Both the position numbers and the translations under genes were made by a program. 64,000 nucleotides of DNA from Sediminibacterium sp. Lineage in GTDB: Bacteria > Bacteroidota > Bacteroidia > Chitinophagales > Chitinophagaceae. Positions 7,210-17,139 of this stretch are shown in pieces (within the stretch, counting starts at the first letter, position 1; every line of letters starts with the position of its first letter). The stretch lies in contig JAFWCB010000004.1 in the NCBI GenBank assembly GCA_017537025.1, positions 124,001 through 188,000 of the forward strand. The letters run 5' to 3'. The notes under the pieces are model-generated. The model ran no database searches. It had not been told where the DNA came from and saw only the letters and a list, made by a program, of their open reading frames with translations.

Positions 7210-8574
7210 ATGAAAATTCATTTTATTTCAATAGGGGGGAGTGTAATGCACCAATTGGCTATAGCGCTAAAAAGGAAAAAATACCTTGTATCTGGTACTG
7301 ATGATGAGATATTTGAACCGGCAAAAGGAAACTTATTAGCGGAGGGGCTTTTACCTAAAAAAATTGGTTGGGATACAAGTTTGATTACCCCAGATCTAGA
7401 TGCTGTTATTTTAGGCATGCATGCAAAGGCCGATAATCCGGAATTGGAAAAAGCTAAAGAATTGGGGTTGCCCATTTATTCTTTTCCTGAATATATTTAT
7501 CAAGAGAGTAAGCATAAAAAGAGAGTTGTTGTTGGGGGCAGTCACGGTAAAACTACAACCACCAGCATGATCATGCATGCTCTAAAAGAAAATAAAAAAT
7601 CTTTTGATTATTTGGTGGGCGCCAAGCTAAATGGCTTTGATCAATCTGTTAATATAACAGATGCTCCTATTATAGTATGTGAGGGAGATGAATATCCGGC
7701 AAGTGTAATTGAGAAAAAACCCAAGTTCCATTTTTTATTTCCGCATATAGCAGTTTTAACAGGTATCGCCTGGGATCATATCAACGTTTTTCCCACTTTT
7801 GATTTTTATTTAGAACAGTTTATCATTTTTATAAATAAGATCGAGCCGGGAGGAATACTTATTTATAACGAAACCGATGATATACTGAAGAAATTAGTTC
7901 AAGATAATAAAAGAGAAGATATTCGATACCAACCATATAGAGTTCCGGAGCACAGCATTTCAAACGGTATTACAACCGTAACTATTGAACGAGTAAGCGG
8001 TGCCTTACGTGTTTTTGGTAATCACAATTTAATGAACTTGCATGCAGCTTATTATGTATGTGCTGAATTGGGTATTGAAGCAAAAGATTTTTTAACATCT
8101 ATGATAAATTTTACTGGGGCAGCAAAACGTTTAGAGTTAATGGCTTCGGGTAATCAAATCAATGTGTATAGAGATTTTGCGCATGCACCCAGTAAAGTAA
8201 AAGCTTCTGTACAGGCGGTAAAACAACAATTTCCGGATAAAAAACTAATTGGTGTACTGGAATTACATACATACAGCAGCTTAAATGCCGAATTCATGGA
8301 AGAATATAATGGTGCATTAGCATTATTAGATGAAGCGGCGGTTTTCTACTCTAAGCATGCACTTGAATTAAAACGGATGCCTGATTTGCAGGTAGATATT
8401 GTACAACGAGGATTTAACAAAGAAGGGTTAGTTGTTTTTACCGATAAAGAAGACCTAGCAGCTTGGTTAAAAACAAGAGATACAAAAAATGCAAATATTC
8501 TATTTATGAGTAGTGGTAATTATGACGGATTAGACATATTTTCGTACGCAGTAACAATTACTAAAAATATCTGA
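7210..8574 (+). CDS. mpl: UDP-MurNAc:L-Ala-gamma-D-Glu-meso-DAP ligase
   Basis: A 454-residue Mur ligase of the Mpl type, which attaches a recycled murein tripeptide to UDP-N-acetylmuramic acid in the cytoplasm (peptidoglycan recycling). The start MKIHFISIGGSVMHQLA is the Mpl/MurC Rossmann segment, and the ATP-binding loop GSHGKTTTTS is at about residues 110-119. EGDEYPAS (about 158) and FAHAPSKVKA (about 323) are the central- and C-terminal-domain signatures that distinguish Mpl from MurC. Length is right for the family. The stop overlaps the next start as TGATG, so it is translationally coupled to the exonuclease. Confidence 0.92.
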   Translation: MKIHFISIGGSVMHQLAIALKRKKYLVSGTDDEIFEPAKGNLLAEGLLPKKIGWDTSLITPDLDAVILGMHAKADNPELEKAKELGLPIYSFPEYIYQESKHKKRVVVGGSHGKTTTTSMIMHALKENKKSFDYLVGAKLNGFDQSVNITDAPIIVCEGDEYPASVIEKKPKFHFLFPHIAVLTGIAWDHINVFPTFDFYLEQFIIFINKIEPGGILIYNETDDILKKLVQDNKREDIRYQPYRVPEHSISNGITTVTIERVSGALRVFGNHNLMNLHAAYYVCAELGIEAKDFLTSMINFTGAAKRLELMASGNQINVYRDFAHAPSKVKASVQAVKQQFPDKKLIGVLELHTYSSLNAEFMEEYNGALALLDEAAVFYSKHALELKRMPDLQVDIVQRGFNKEGLVVFTDKEDLAAWLKTRDTKNANILFMSSGNYDGLDIFSYAVTITKNI

Positions 8575-9341
8575 TGAAATTATCATTATCTCGTCCCCTC
8601 GCTTTTTTAGATCTCGAAACTACAGGTATCAATATCAGTACCGATCGAATTGTTGAAATAGCCATTGTAAAAATTGGTGTAGACGGCACCAAGCAGGTAA
8701 AGAGAAAATTGATAAACCCTCAAATGCCGATACCTGCAGGTGCTACAGAAGTGCATGGTATAACTGATGATATGGTAAAAGATGCACCAACTTTTAAGCA
8801 GGTAGCCAATGAAATCAAACAGTTTATTGAGGGATGCGATTTGGGCGGATATAATAGTAATCGATTTGATATTCCTATGCTAATAGAAGAATTTTTAAGA
8901 GCCGGAATAGATTTCTCTGTTGACGGTAAAAAATTTGTAGATGTTCAAAAAGTATTTCATTTAATGGAACAGCGCACATTAAGTGCTGCCTATAAGTTTT
9001 ATTGTAATAAATCACTGGATGGTGCACATAGTGCGGAAATTGATGCAACTGCTACTTGGGAAGTATTAGAGGCTCAAATAGAAAGATACCCTCAAATAGG
9101 CGATACCGTAGAGTCTATCGTTAAATTTACCGGGGAAGATGATATTGTAGATTTTGCCCGTCGTTTTATAAAAGATAAAGGAGTGGAGATTTTTAATTTC
9201 GGAAAACATAAAGGGAAACCCGTAGTTCAGGTTTTGAAAGAAGAACCACAATATTATGACTGGATGATGAAAGGCGATTTTCCTATGAATACCAAACAAA
9301 AGCTTACCGAAATATTGAATCGAACACTCGTTAAAAAATAA
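8574..9341 (+). CDS. DEDDh 3'-5' exonuclease, DnaQ/PolC-epsilon-like
   Basis: A 255-residue exonuclease domain protein. ExoI is FLDLETTG (Asp13, Glu15), ExoII includes GGYNSNRFDIPML, and ExoIII is HSAEIDATAT, giving the HxAxxD form of the DEDDh class. This is the fold of the DNA polymerase III epsilon proofreading subunit and related nucleases. After the catalytic domain a C-terminal segment (about 205-250, FGKHKGKPV...YYDWMMKGDF) resembles the C-terminal domain of exonuclease X-like proteins. It may be the replicative proofreader or a repair nuclease. Translationally coupled to mpl by a TGATG overlap. Confidence 0.87.
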   Translation: MKLSLSRPLAFLDLETTGINISTDRIVEIAIVKIGVDGTKQVKRKLINPQMPIPAGATEVHGITDDMVKDAPTFKQVANEIKQFIEGCDLGGYNSNRFDIPMLIEEFLRAGIDFSVDGKKFVDVQKVFHLMEQRTLSAAYKFYCNKSLDGAHSAEIDATATWEVLEAQIERYPQIGDTVESIVKFTGEDDIVDFARRFIKDKGVEIFNFGKHKGKPVVQVLKEEPQYYDWMMKGDFPMNTKQKLTEILNRTLVKK

Positions 9342-9460
9342 CTATATATTACCATAAACTGTATTTACTGTTAATTCTATATATTATTTTCAAGATTAGA
9401 CGTATTAATAATAGTTACAAGTTGGCTATTTTGTATTTTCGCCCAAACCTTTAGGGCAAT

Positions 9461-10249
9461 TTGGAGAAAATTGTAATCATACCTACTTATAATGAACGGG
9501 AAAATATTACACCTATCATTCGTGCCGTCTTTGATTTACAGGAAGGCTATCATGTGTTGGTAATTGATGATGGATCGCCGGATGGTACAGCAGATATTGT
9601 GAAAACACTGATTTCAAATGAATATTCCGGGAAGCTTTTTTTAGAGGAAAGAAAAGGTAAATTAGGCTTAGGAACAGCTTATATACATGGGTTTAAATGG
9701 AGCATTGAAAAAGGGTATGCATTTATTTTTGAAATGGATGCTGATTTTTCGCATGATCCTCATGATCTGGAAAGGCTTTATCAAACTTGTAAAACAGGTG
9801 GTGCCGATTTAGCAGTTGGCAGCCGATATGTGAAAGGCGGTAGTACCGAGAATTGGCCGATAGATAGGCATATTTATTCTCGCGGTGGAGCTCTTTATAC
9901 CCGCATGCTTACTTGGATGCCTATTAAAGACCCCACTGCCGGCTTTGTTTGTTATAAAAAAGAAGTGCTTGAAGCCATTAATTTTGAAATGATTTCTTTT
10001 GTGGGGTATGCCTTTCAAATAGAAATGAAATTTGCTATCTGGAAGTTAGGTTTTGTAATAAAAGAAATACCTATCATCTTCCGAGATAGAAAAATTGGGG
10101 TTAGTAAAATGAATAAAGGGATTATTAAAGAAGGTGTTTTAGGTGTAATATCAATACAGTGGCAAAGTTTCTTCAAAAATTATAGAAATAGGTTAAAGAG
10201 TGCCAACACCGACGATGATGAAACAATTAGTGCTGCCAAAGCCAGTTAA
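9461..10249 (+). CDS. Polyprenol monophosphomannose synthase-like GT2 glycosyltransferase
   Basis: A 262-residue family-2 glycosyltransferase of the DPM1 type. It starts IVIIPTYNERENI, has the DDGSPDGTAD nucleotide-sugar motif (about residues 38-47), the catalytic EMDADFSHDP segment (about 92-101), and the GSRYVKGG motif. Such enzymes transfer mannose or another sugar from a nucleotide sugar to a polyprenyl phosphate at the membrane; there is no clear C-terminal membrane segment. The start must be TTG at 9461: it gives the conserved N-terminus, and the next ATG would delete the first half of the domain. It converges on the ABC permease gene with a 4-bp overlap. Confidence 0.85.
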   Translation: MEKIVIIPTYNERENITPIIRAVFDLQEGYHVLVIDDGSPDGTADIVKTLISNEYSGKLFLEERKGKLGLGTAYIHGFKWSIEKGYAFIFEMDADFSHDPHDLERLYQTCKTGGADLAVGSRYVKGGSTENWPIDRHIYSRGGALYTRMLTWMPIKDPTAGFVCYKKEVLEAINFEMISFVGYAFQIEMKFAIWKLGFVIKEIPIIFRDRKIGVSKMNKGIIKEGVLGVISIQWQSFFKNYRNRLKSANTDDDETISAAKAS

Positions 10250-11949
10250 TCCTCTCGATACTTCCCGTTAAAATATTTCCAACCTCTTTGAGCAATACTT
10301 CCTGCTACCAGCCAATTTGCAATAATTGATAGTGCTAACAGTATGAATACAGGTACGGTAAACTTAAATATCATATAATGTAGAAACGCTAACAAGAAAG
10401 GGATAAACAAACTAATTAATCCCTTGATAAAAGTTCCTCCTTTTCTTTTTCCGGTTTCCATTTGTGAAAATGGAAATTCTCTATAACCTATATATGCAAT
10501 CGTAAACGATACTAATAATTGATTGCTGATGCCTAATAGTAAATTAGGAATAATGCCGGGGCCTACAAAAACAAGCCCCGCAAGAGTAATAATGATTGCA
10601 ATCGGAAGATAAAATTTACAGATAGCTGCTTTTACCGACCCTGAAATCAATTCTCCGGGCATTCTAACGGGTGTAGTATAATATATCCAGGATGCTTTAT
10701 ACTTATCGGAAAAACTTAGTTGAGCAAGTACCTGCATGATTGCAAAGCTAACGAAGTAAATAAGTGAAAGTATGAGCAGAATACTTCCTGTATTCTTAAG
10801 ATCAATATTGGTGAAGCGATCTTTTTTTGATCGAAAAATAGTTAAAAAAATTAAGACTGCCAGATAGCCGAATCCCGGATAAATCTTCATTTTAAAATCC
10901 CTGCTACGGCCTGTCATAAACCAAGTTTGCAAAAAACCGGCTTTTTCAACACTTGTTTTGGTTACCCATGCGGCTAGCCTGTATACCCATGAATGTGGTA
11001 TGTATGTTTTTTTGGATTGTTTTACAACGGGTGCTTGTTCTGAGCCACTAATCAGGGCAAGTTTTCGATTGAACGAAGGCGCAAAGTATTTTATGACAAT
11101 TAAAATTGATAAAATTGGCATTACGATACTGAGTATAAAAGCACTTATGAAGTACCAATCTCCAGAGGGGCTCGTTAAAAATTTCCAAGCACCGGCAAAC
11201 CAACAAGATGGGATCAATAAAGAGTAAATGTTTTTTGGTATGGTATATTTTTCAAAAAAAGCATTTCCCATTAATCGCGGTATAACTTGATAAGCCGCAT
11301 AAATACCAACGCTGAAAAAGATTTGAAAGGAACTAATCAAATTCTTAAATTTTTCTGGAGTGGTCAATTTCAATACTAATACATAAATGGAGTTAATCAG
11401 GAAAATCGTGAAAAGTGTTGCCGGAAGAAAAAGAAAAAATAAAACTAAGGTTGCCAGCAGTCCGTATTTAACACCTACCATAATTAACCCGGATAAGGTT
11501 AATGGTAGGATTACTTTTGTACAATGGATGGCTATGTGTAAAAGGCGAGACAATAATACGGTTTTATCGTTTACTGGTTTAGGAAGAATGATATAGTTAT
11601 CTCTAATATCAATTAATACGGAAGTGAAATCGGTGATTAAAGTTGCAGCAAGGATGAAAATATAAAATGAGAAATAGATAGTGAACTGTGTAAGGCTATT
11701 ATCGGTAACAAGAAAAGCGAATAGAAACAATAACCCAAGAAAGGCACTGGCAATAATAGTACCCCAGCTAGCACCGCTAACCGGTTTATCTGTTTTTTTC
11801 TTTCTGGCATATTGTATGGACGCAGGTCGTCGATCATCCATTACTAGCTTGGCACTTAAGATAGCCTTAAGCTGCAAACTGTTTACTCCTATTTTTCTAT
11901 AGAAAGCGGTTGGCAATAAAGCCATTTTAATAAAGAAACGATTGATCAT
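10246..11949 (-). CDS. ABC transporter permease, multi-spanning membrane protein
   Basis: A 567-residue integral membrane protein with about 12 hydrophobic segments clustered in two halves, and a hydrophilic loop around residues 290-345. It lies 6 bases downstream of an ABC ATPase gene on the same strand, so it is almost certainly the permease partner of that exporter. I see no family motif that identifies the substrate; the organisation resembles ABC-2 type exporters. It converges with the GT2 gene, overlapping by 4 bases. Confidence 0.75.
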   Translation of the reverse strand: MINRFFIKMALLPTAFYRKIGVNSLQLKAILSAKLVMDDRRPASIQYARKKKTDKPVSGASWGTIIASAFLGLLFLFAFLVTDNSLTQFTIYFSFYIFILAATLITDFTSVLIDIRDNYIILPKPVNDKTVLLSRLLHIAIHCTKVILPLTLSGLIMVGVKYGLLATLVLFFLFLPATLFTIFLINSIYVLVLKLTTPEKFKNLISSFQIFFSVGIYAAYQVIPRLMGNAFFEKYTIPKNIYSLLIPSCWFAGAWKFLTSPSGDWYFISAFILSIVMPILSILIVIKYFAPSFNRKLALISGSEQAPVVKQSKKTYIPHSWVYRLAAWVTKTSVEKAGFLQTWFMTGRSRDFKMKIYPGFGYLAVLIFLTIFRSKKDRFTNIDLKNTGSILLILSLIYFVSFAIMQVLAQLSFSDKYKASWIYYTTPVRMPGELISGSVKAAICKFYLPIAIIITLAGLVFVGPGIIPNLLLGISNQLLVSFTIAYIGYREFPFSQMETGKRKGGTFIKGLISLFIPFLLAFLHYMIFKFTVPVFILLALSIIANWLVAGSIAQRGWKYFNGKYRED

Positions 11950-11955
11950 GGATAT

Positions 11956-12732
11956 TTAATTATCAAAAGCTTTAATTAATTGATCAGCTGTATCGCTAAG
12001 TGCTTCCTGAGCCGTAAGCTGGGCAAATATTTTCTCTAAACTTTTATTTCCCTGTTGCGATTGTAATTCATGGAAACTACCATCTGCTATTACTTCTCCA
12101 TTATTTATTAAAATAATCCGGTCACTTACTTTTTCTACTACATCCATCATGTGACTACAGTAGAAAATAGTTTTACCCTCTTTGGCCAGCCTATTGATCA
12201 ATTCCTTTACAATAATTACCGAATTCGCATCTAGTCCACTTAATGGTTCATCTAAAATTATAATTTCAGGATTATGCAACAAGCCCGAGCTTATCAAAAC
12301 CTTTTGCTTCATTCCCTTACTGAATGTATCCATACGCTGATTGATGTTATCAGACAAGCCAAAAGCTTGCATCATTTTATGAATACGTTCGGTGGCAATA
12401 GCTTCATCTATTTCATATAAGTTAGCCATTAATCCTAAAAACTCTAAAGGAGTAAGTACGTCATATAGTTCAGCAAGTTCAGGAACATACCCGATCATTT
12501 TTTTTACGGCAATAGGATTTTCTTTGAGATTGATTCCATTTACGAGCACGGTACCATCGTAATCACTTATCAATCCACATAATATTTTTACTGTGGTACT
12601 TTTACCTGCTCCGTTTGGACCAATATACCCAATTACCTGACCGGCATCTATATCTAAATTGATATTTTTTAAAACTTCTTTGTACCCGTAATTTTTATAT
12701 ACTTGCTTGATTGAGATTATGGGGTTCGCCAT
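11956..12732 (-). CDS. ABC transporter ATP-binding protein
   Basis: A 258-residue ABC ATPase. Walker A is GPNGAGKST (residues 38-46), the signature region is FSKGMKQKV, Walker B is IIILDEPLSGLD, and the switch histidine is in FYCSHMMD. The shortened domain with a C-terminal tail of about 40 residues is typical of CcmA/NatA-type ABC-2 exporters. It pairs with the permease 6 bases downstream. Divergent from the DMT permease across a 45-bp gap that must hold both promoters; no consensus -7 element is obvious there. Substrate unknown. Confidence 0.92.
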   Translation of the reverse strand: MANPIISIKQVYKNYGYKEVLKNINLDIDAGQVIGYIGPNGAGKSTTVKILCGLISDYDGTVLVNGINLKENPIAVKKMIGYVPELAELYDVLTPLEFLGLMANLYEIDEAIATERIHKMMQAFGLSDNINQRMDTFSKGMKQKVLISSGLLHNPEIIILDEPLSGLDANSVIIVKELINRLAKEGKTIFYCSHMMDVVEKVSDRIILINNGEVIADGSFHELQSQQGNKSLEKIFAQLTAQEALSDTADQLIKAFDN

Positions 12733-12777
12733 AGATATTATTTAGTTCCGTAAGATATAAAAGTTTAGTTTTAGAAT

Positions 12778-13659
12778 GTGAAAATAGCTTTAATAAAATT
12801 ACATGTTGCCGTTTTTCTAGTTGGGTTTACGGCTATTTTAGGAGCATTGATTAGTTTAAGTGGAATGGTATTGGTTTGGTATCGATTATTGTTAACCGTC
12901 CTTAGTTTATACGCTTATTTACGGGTTACCAATAAGCTTCAAAAACTTTCTAAGGAAGCCTATATAAGGCTTATGGTATTTGGTATTATAATAGCCTTAC
13001 ATTGGGTATTTTTTTATTCCAGTATTAAGCTTACCAATGTTTCTATTGCTTTGGTATGTTTTTCGGCTACAGGTTTTTTTACCGCTATAATTGAACCATT
13101 GCTAATTACGAAAAAAGTAAAGATTGCTGAGCTTGGTTTAGGTTTGCTAAGTATAGCTGGTATCTATTTGATTTTTCATTTCGATACACGGTATAAAACC
13201 GGGATAGCAGTTGGTATTATTTCTGCTTTGTTAGCAGCTTTATTTTCCGTGTTAAATAAAAAAAATATTTCATTAGCTAATGCGCAAACCACTATATTCT
13301 ATGAGCTCTTAGGAGGTATCATAGTACTTAGTATATTAATGCCTTTGTATTTGTATTGGTTTCCCGGAACGGCTTTGATACCTTCTTTATCTGATTGGGG
13401 ATGGCTTTTGATATTAAGTTGGGTATGTACGGCATTAGCCATGCAATTAATGTTGGAGGCATTGCAAAAAGTGTCGGCTTTTACACAAAACTTAAGTTTA
13501 AATCTGGAACCTGTATATGGGATTGTGATGGCTTTTTTTCTATTTCATGAAAATGAACAGGTGCATTCTTCCTTTTATGTAGGTGTTTCTCTGATTATTT
13601 TTTCTGTGTTACTTCAAATTTGGTTATTACGGAGAGCACACCGTTTATCAAATACATGA
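12778..13659 (+). CDS. DMT-superfamily (EamA) permease
   Basis: A 293-residue protein with about ten hydrophobic segments forming two EamA repeats (about residues 5-130 and 145-285), the arrangement of drug/metabolite transporters such as RhaT or YdcZ relatives. The start is GTG at 12778: an in-frame TAG sits two codons upstream, and the GTG preserves the typical LHVAVFLVGFTAILG first helix. Transport direction and substrate cannot be inferred. Followed 61 bases later by an S9 peptidase gene. Confidence 0.87.
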   Translation: MKIALIKLHVAVFLVGFTAILGALISLSGMVLVWYRLLLTVLSLYAYLRVTNKLQKLSKEAYIRLMVFGIIIALHWVFFYSSIKLTNVSIALVCFSATGFFTAIIEPLLITKKVKIAELGLGLLSIAGIYLIFHFDTRYKTGIAVGIISALLAALFSVLNKKNISLANAQTTIFYELLGGIIVLSILMPLYLYWFPGTALIPSLSDWGWLLILSWVCTALAMQLMLEALQKVSAFTQNLSLNLEPVYGIVMAFFLFHENEQVHSSFYVGVSLIIFSVLLQIWLLRRAHRLSNT

Positions 13660-13720
13660 AGAAGAAAAATAATAATTGTCTTTTGTTTAATTATCTTCGG
13701 AGATATTAAAATTACTGTAC

Positions 13721-16693
13721 ATGAGAGTTCGCTTAATCCTCTTTTTTTTAGTAAGTATTTCTATTACTGTGATCGCACAAAAAAAGCCGCTTGACCATAG
13801 TGTTTACGACGGTTGGCAAAATATTGGGGAACGTTTGGTAAGTAATAATGGGAAGTATATTGCTTTTACAGTTAACCCACAAGAGGGTGATGGTGAATTG
13901 TGGGTTAAAACCCCCGATGGTTCTATTATTGCTCAAATTGCGAGAGGGTACGGTGCAGCCATCACTGATAATAGTGATTTTTTAGTATGTAGAATTCGCC
14001 CTTTTTTTAAGGAAACTCGCGACGCAAGAATCAAAAAACGCAGACCGGATGAAATGCCGAAGGATAGCTTAGCTATTGTAGCATTGAATACCGGAAAAAT
14101 TACTCGTATTGCAAGGATAAAAAGTTTTAAAGTACCGGATGAAGGAACTGCCTATGTTGCCTACCTTTTAGAAAAAGCTTTGCCTGAAACACCACGAGCA
14201 AGAACAGAACCCGATTCAGCAACACGTGTAGCAATGTATAATAAATTGGTTGATAGTTTAACACATGTAACAGACAGTATTAAAACAGTATTATTAAATG
14301 TAAAAACAAATGGTATCAGCGCTTTACAAGTAAAAAAAGCAGACAATAAGCCGGCCACACCAAAAGCACCTGAAGATCCCATTGAAGAGGGAACAGATTT
14401 GGTAGTAAAAAATTTAGCTACAGGGGAATCCCAAACCTATAAATTAGTTAGTGAGTATTTCTTTAATAAAAAAGGGACACATATTATATACGAAACCACG
14501 CGTAAAAATGGTGATGTTGCATCTAAAGCAGCCGTAGTAAAAGTAAACTTGGGTGCTTGGAAATCACAAACAATTTTAACCGGATTTAATGACGCTAAAG
14601 GGTATCGAATGGATGAAGCAGGGTTACAAACTGCTTTTGTGGCAGATAGAGATAGTAGCACCAAAGCACTACAAAAATATTTCAAACTATACTATCATAA
14701 AGATGGAGCAGATAGCGCAATAGCGATTGCCGATAAGAAAACTAATGGAATGCCCGTTAGCTGGGGAGTAAGTGAGTTTTCTACTATTAGTTTTAGTAAA
14801 TCGGGGAAGCGACTATTTTTTGGTACTGCTCCAATACTCGCTCCTAAAGACACATCTTTACCCGAATTCGAAAGAGTTAGTGTAGATATTTGGAATCATA
14901 AGGACGACTATCTGCAACCTGTGCAATTGAGAAATCTCGAAAATGAGTTAAGAAGAAATTTCTTGGCTCGTTATGATTTTGATAGCAAATCAATTATACA
15001 ACTTGGTACTCCTGCTTACAGAAATGTAATGCAAACCAATGATGGTGATGGTGACTATTTTTATGCAGGATCTGATGAAGGCAAACGTATTGCTTCGCAA
15101 TGGCAGGGATTTAGTTTGAATGACGTATACGTTATCAATCCGCTTACAGGTAACCGTAAACTAATTGTAGCAGATTTTAAAGGCAATATGTTTCCCTCAT
15201 CAACAGGCTCTTATTTATTATTGTATAATGATAAAACAAAAAATTATAGTGCCTATAATGCAGCTACCGGGAAAATAAATGTCTTAGCCAAAGATGTTAA
15301 GGTAGCTTTATACGATGAAGAGAATGATGTGCCGGATGATCCTAATCCTTATGGTATTATGGGATGGATGGATAATGATGAATCTGTATTTGTTTATGAT
15401 TATTATGATATCTGGCAACTAGATCCGAATGGTGTAAAGCCCTCTGCGAGTCTTACTAATGGGTTAGGAAGGAAAAATAAACTTACTTTTAGAAATATTA
15501 TATTAGACAGGGAGGAGCGTGCGTTAAAACCAGGGCAGCAATTATTATTTACTATTTTTAATAATGAAGATAAAGGCAGTGGATTAAAATACCATGCGCT
15601 AGGAACAAATTTTGAATTAACGAACGGCTTGCGTCAAACTTATCCTGTTCGTATTACCAATATTGTAAAAGCTAAGGATGCAGCCACATTAACCTATAGT
15701 TCAGAAACTTATCTACGATCACCCGATATTAAAGTATTAACTGGTATTGATACTGCTACTATTCAAGGAAGAAAAGAGATTACTGGTGGTAAATCTTTAT
15801 ATCAACCTAATCTGCAGCAAGCTCAATATAATTGGGGTACTGCCGAGTTATTTAGATGGAAGGCATATACCGGTAAAGAAACAGAGGGCATACTGTATAA
15901 ACCGGAGGATTTTGATCCTAAGAAAAAATATCCTATGATCGTCTACTTCTATGAAAGAAATAATAATACTTTACATGCCTATCAGGCACCTTCGCCAACT
16001 CCCTCTCGATTAAATATTTCCTTTTTCGTTAGCAGGGGCTACATCGTGTTTGTTCCTGATATTTGGTATAAAATAGGCTACCCCGGTAAAAGTGCATATG
16101 ATTATATTGTTAGTGGTACTAGAGCAGTGGTAGCTAAAGGCTTTGTGGATAGTACAAAAATTGGTTTGCAGGGACAAAGTTGGGGAGGATATCAAATTGT
16201 ATATCTGATTACAAAAACAAATCTCTATGCTGCTGCGTGGGCAGGTGCGCCTGTAGCTAATATGACAAGTGCATATGGGGGTATACGTTGGGGAACCGGA
16301 CTGAATCGCCAATTTCAATACGAGAAAACACAAAGTAGAATAGGTGCTACACTTTGGGAAAAACCAAACTTATATATTGAGAATTCAGCCCTATTTGCTA
16401 TTCCTAAAATTAAAACACCATTGGTAGTAATGGCCAATGATGCAGATGATGCAGTGCCTTGGTATCAGGGTATTGAAATGTTTACAGCCATGCGTCGATT
16501 AAATAAACCTGTTTGGATGTTGAATTATAATAATGAGGCTCATAACTTAGTTGAACGTAAGAACAGAAAAGATATTCAAATACGCGAACAACAATTCTTC
16601 GACTATTTATTAAAAGGTGATAAACCCGCTAAATGGATATCCGAAGGGGTGCCAGCAATTATGAAAGGAAGAGATTGGGGATTGGGGTATTGA
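13721..16693 (+). CDS. S9-family (prolyl oligopeptidase-like) serine peptidase, secreted
   Basis: A 990-residue protein with a cleavable signal peptide (hydrophobic residues 3-20, VIAQ cleavage region) and the two-part S9 architecture: an N-terminal beta-propeller-like region (about 30-700) and a C-terminal alpha/beta hydrolase (about 720-985). The catalytic triad is visible: Ser820 in GQSWGG, Asp909 in DADDAVP, and His941 in EAHNL. The protein is longer than typical 700-800-residue dipeptidyl peptidases. It is expected in the periplasm or cell envelope, where it would trim peptides. The final residues (MKGRDWGLGY) recall other Bacteroidota S9 peptidases. Specificity cannot be assigned. Confidence 0.88.
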   Translation: MRVRLILFFLVSISITVIAQKKPLDHSVYDGWQNIGERLVSNNGKYIAFTVNPQEGDGELWVKTPDGSIIAQIARGYGAAITDNSDFLVCRIRPFFKETRDARIKKRRPDEMPKDSLAIVALNTGKITRIARIKSFKVPDEGTAYVAYLLEKALPETPRARTEPDSATRVAMYNKLVDSLTHVTDSIKTVLLNVKTNGISALQVKKADNKPATPKAPEDPIEEGTDLVVKNLATGESQTYKLVSEYFFNKKGTHIIYETTRKNGDVASKAAVVKVNLGAWKSQTILTGFNDAKGYRMDEAGLQTAFVADRDSSTKALQKYFKLYYHKDGADSAIAIADKKTNGMPVSWGVSEFSTISFSKSGKRLFFGTAPILAPKDTSLPEFERVSVDIWNHKDDYLQPVQLRNLENELRRNFLARYDFDSKSIIQLGTPAYRNVMQTNDGDGDYFYAGSDEGKRIASQWQGFSLNDVYVINPLTGNRKLIVADFKGNMFPSSTGSYLLLYNDKTKNYSAYNAATGKINVLAKDVKVALYDEENDVPDDPNPYGIMGWMDNDESVFVYDYYDIWQLDPNGVKPSASLTNGLGRKNKLTFRNIILDREERALKPGQQLLFTIFNNEDKGSGLKYHALGTNFELTNGLRQTYPVRITNIVKAKDAATLTYSSETYLRSPDIKVLTGIDTATIQGRKEITGGKSLYQPNLQQAQYNWGTAELFRWKAYTGKETEGILYKPEDFDPKKKYPMIVYFYERNNNTLHAYQAPSPTPSRLNISFFVSRGYIVFVPDIWYKIGYPGKSAYDYIVSGTRAVVAKGFVDSTKIGLQGQSWGGYQIVYLITKTNLYAAAWAGAPVANMTSAYGGIRWGTGLNRQFQYEKTQSRIGATLWEKPNLYIENSALFAIPKIKTPLVVMANDADDAVPWYQGIEMFTAMRRLNKPVWMLNYNNEAHNLVERKNRKDIQIREQQFFDYLLKGDKPAKWISEGVPAIMKGRDWGLGY

Positions 16694-16701
16694 GTATGGA
16701 C

Positions 16702-17100
16702 CTAGTGAATATTTGCTTTAAAAGCTAAACCCAGTATCATTAATGATAGGGCCACGAAATAACCAAACATCCATTTTGATAAGGCAAATTTTGTTTCCGA
16801 GAGCTTTGTATTAAGTGACCCTTCTACTTCTTTTACCTCTACTTTTAATTCAAGTAATTGTTGCTGAAATAAATCGAAACGAGTATTTTGATCATCAAAT
16901 TTTTTTAAAAGTTCCGAATGTCGGTGATCCATTTTTTCTTCGAAGCGATCCATTCTTTTTTCAAACCCATCCATTTTTTCTTCGAAGCGACTCATTCTTT
17001 TTTCAAACCCATCCAATTTTTCATTGAAGCGAACTTGATTTATTTCAAACTGATTTTGTTTTTCGTTTAATTTAGAAAGGTCTACGTGGCTGATTTCCAT
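16702..17100 (-). CDS. Coiled-coil protein with C-terminal membrane anchor
   Basis: A 132-residue protein from the ATG at 17100. Most of it is a charged coiled coil with 14-residue units of the type FEKRMDRFEEKMDG, encoded by a 42-bp DNA repeat. One membrane segment (KWMFGYFVALSLMILGLAF) sits at the C-terminus. The layout resembles DUF1640/CCDC90-like small proteins. The frame is open further upstream, to a TTG at 17142 and an ATG at 17136. However, an exact -7 element on this strand (TAACTTTG, 17147-17140) covers that TTG, which favours the ATG at 17100. Function unknown. Confidence 0.65.
   Translation of the reverse strand: MEISHVDLSKLNEKQNQFEINQVRFNEKLDGFEKRMSRFEEKMDGFEKRMDRFEEKMDHRHSELLKKFDDQNTRFDLFQQQLLELKVEVKEVEGSLNTKLSETKFALSKWMFGYFVALSLMILGLAFKANIH
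16927..17032 (-). repeat. 42-bp tandem repeat inside the coiled-coil gene
   Basis: Two full 42-bp units (16927-16968 and 16969-17010) differ at two positions, and a diverged partial third follows (17011-17032). Each unit encodes 14 residues, so copy-number change would keep the frame and lengthen or shorten the coil by four helical turns. Confidence 0.85.
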
Positions 17101-17139
17101 TATGTTTGATTTTATAAGTGAGTAAGTTGCATTCATTCC

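Noticed and set aside
9342-9386. Two copies of CTATATATTA 35 bp apart before the GT2 gene
   Set aside because: Very AT-rich 10-mers in an AT-rich gap; not strong enough to call a regulatory repeat.
16815-17027. 70-codon + strand ORF with Phe-rich repeats (PFFLRSDPFFF)
   Set aside because: It is the antisense image of the 42-bp coiled-coil repeat; codon use and hydrophobic repetition follow from the repeat, and the minus-strand gene has its own promoter and membrane anchor.
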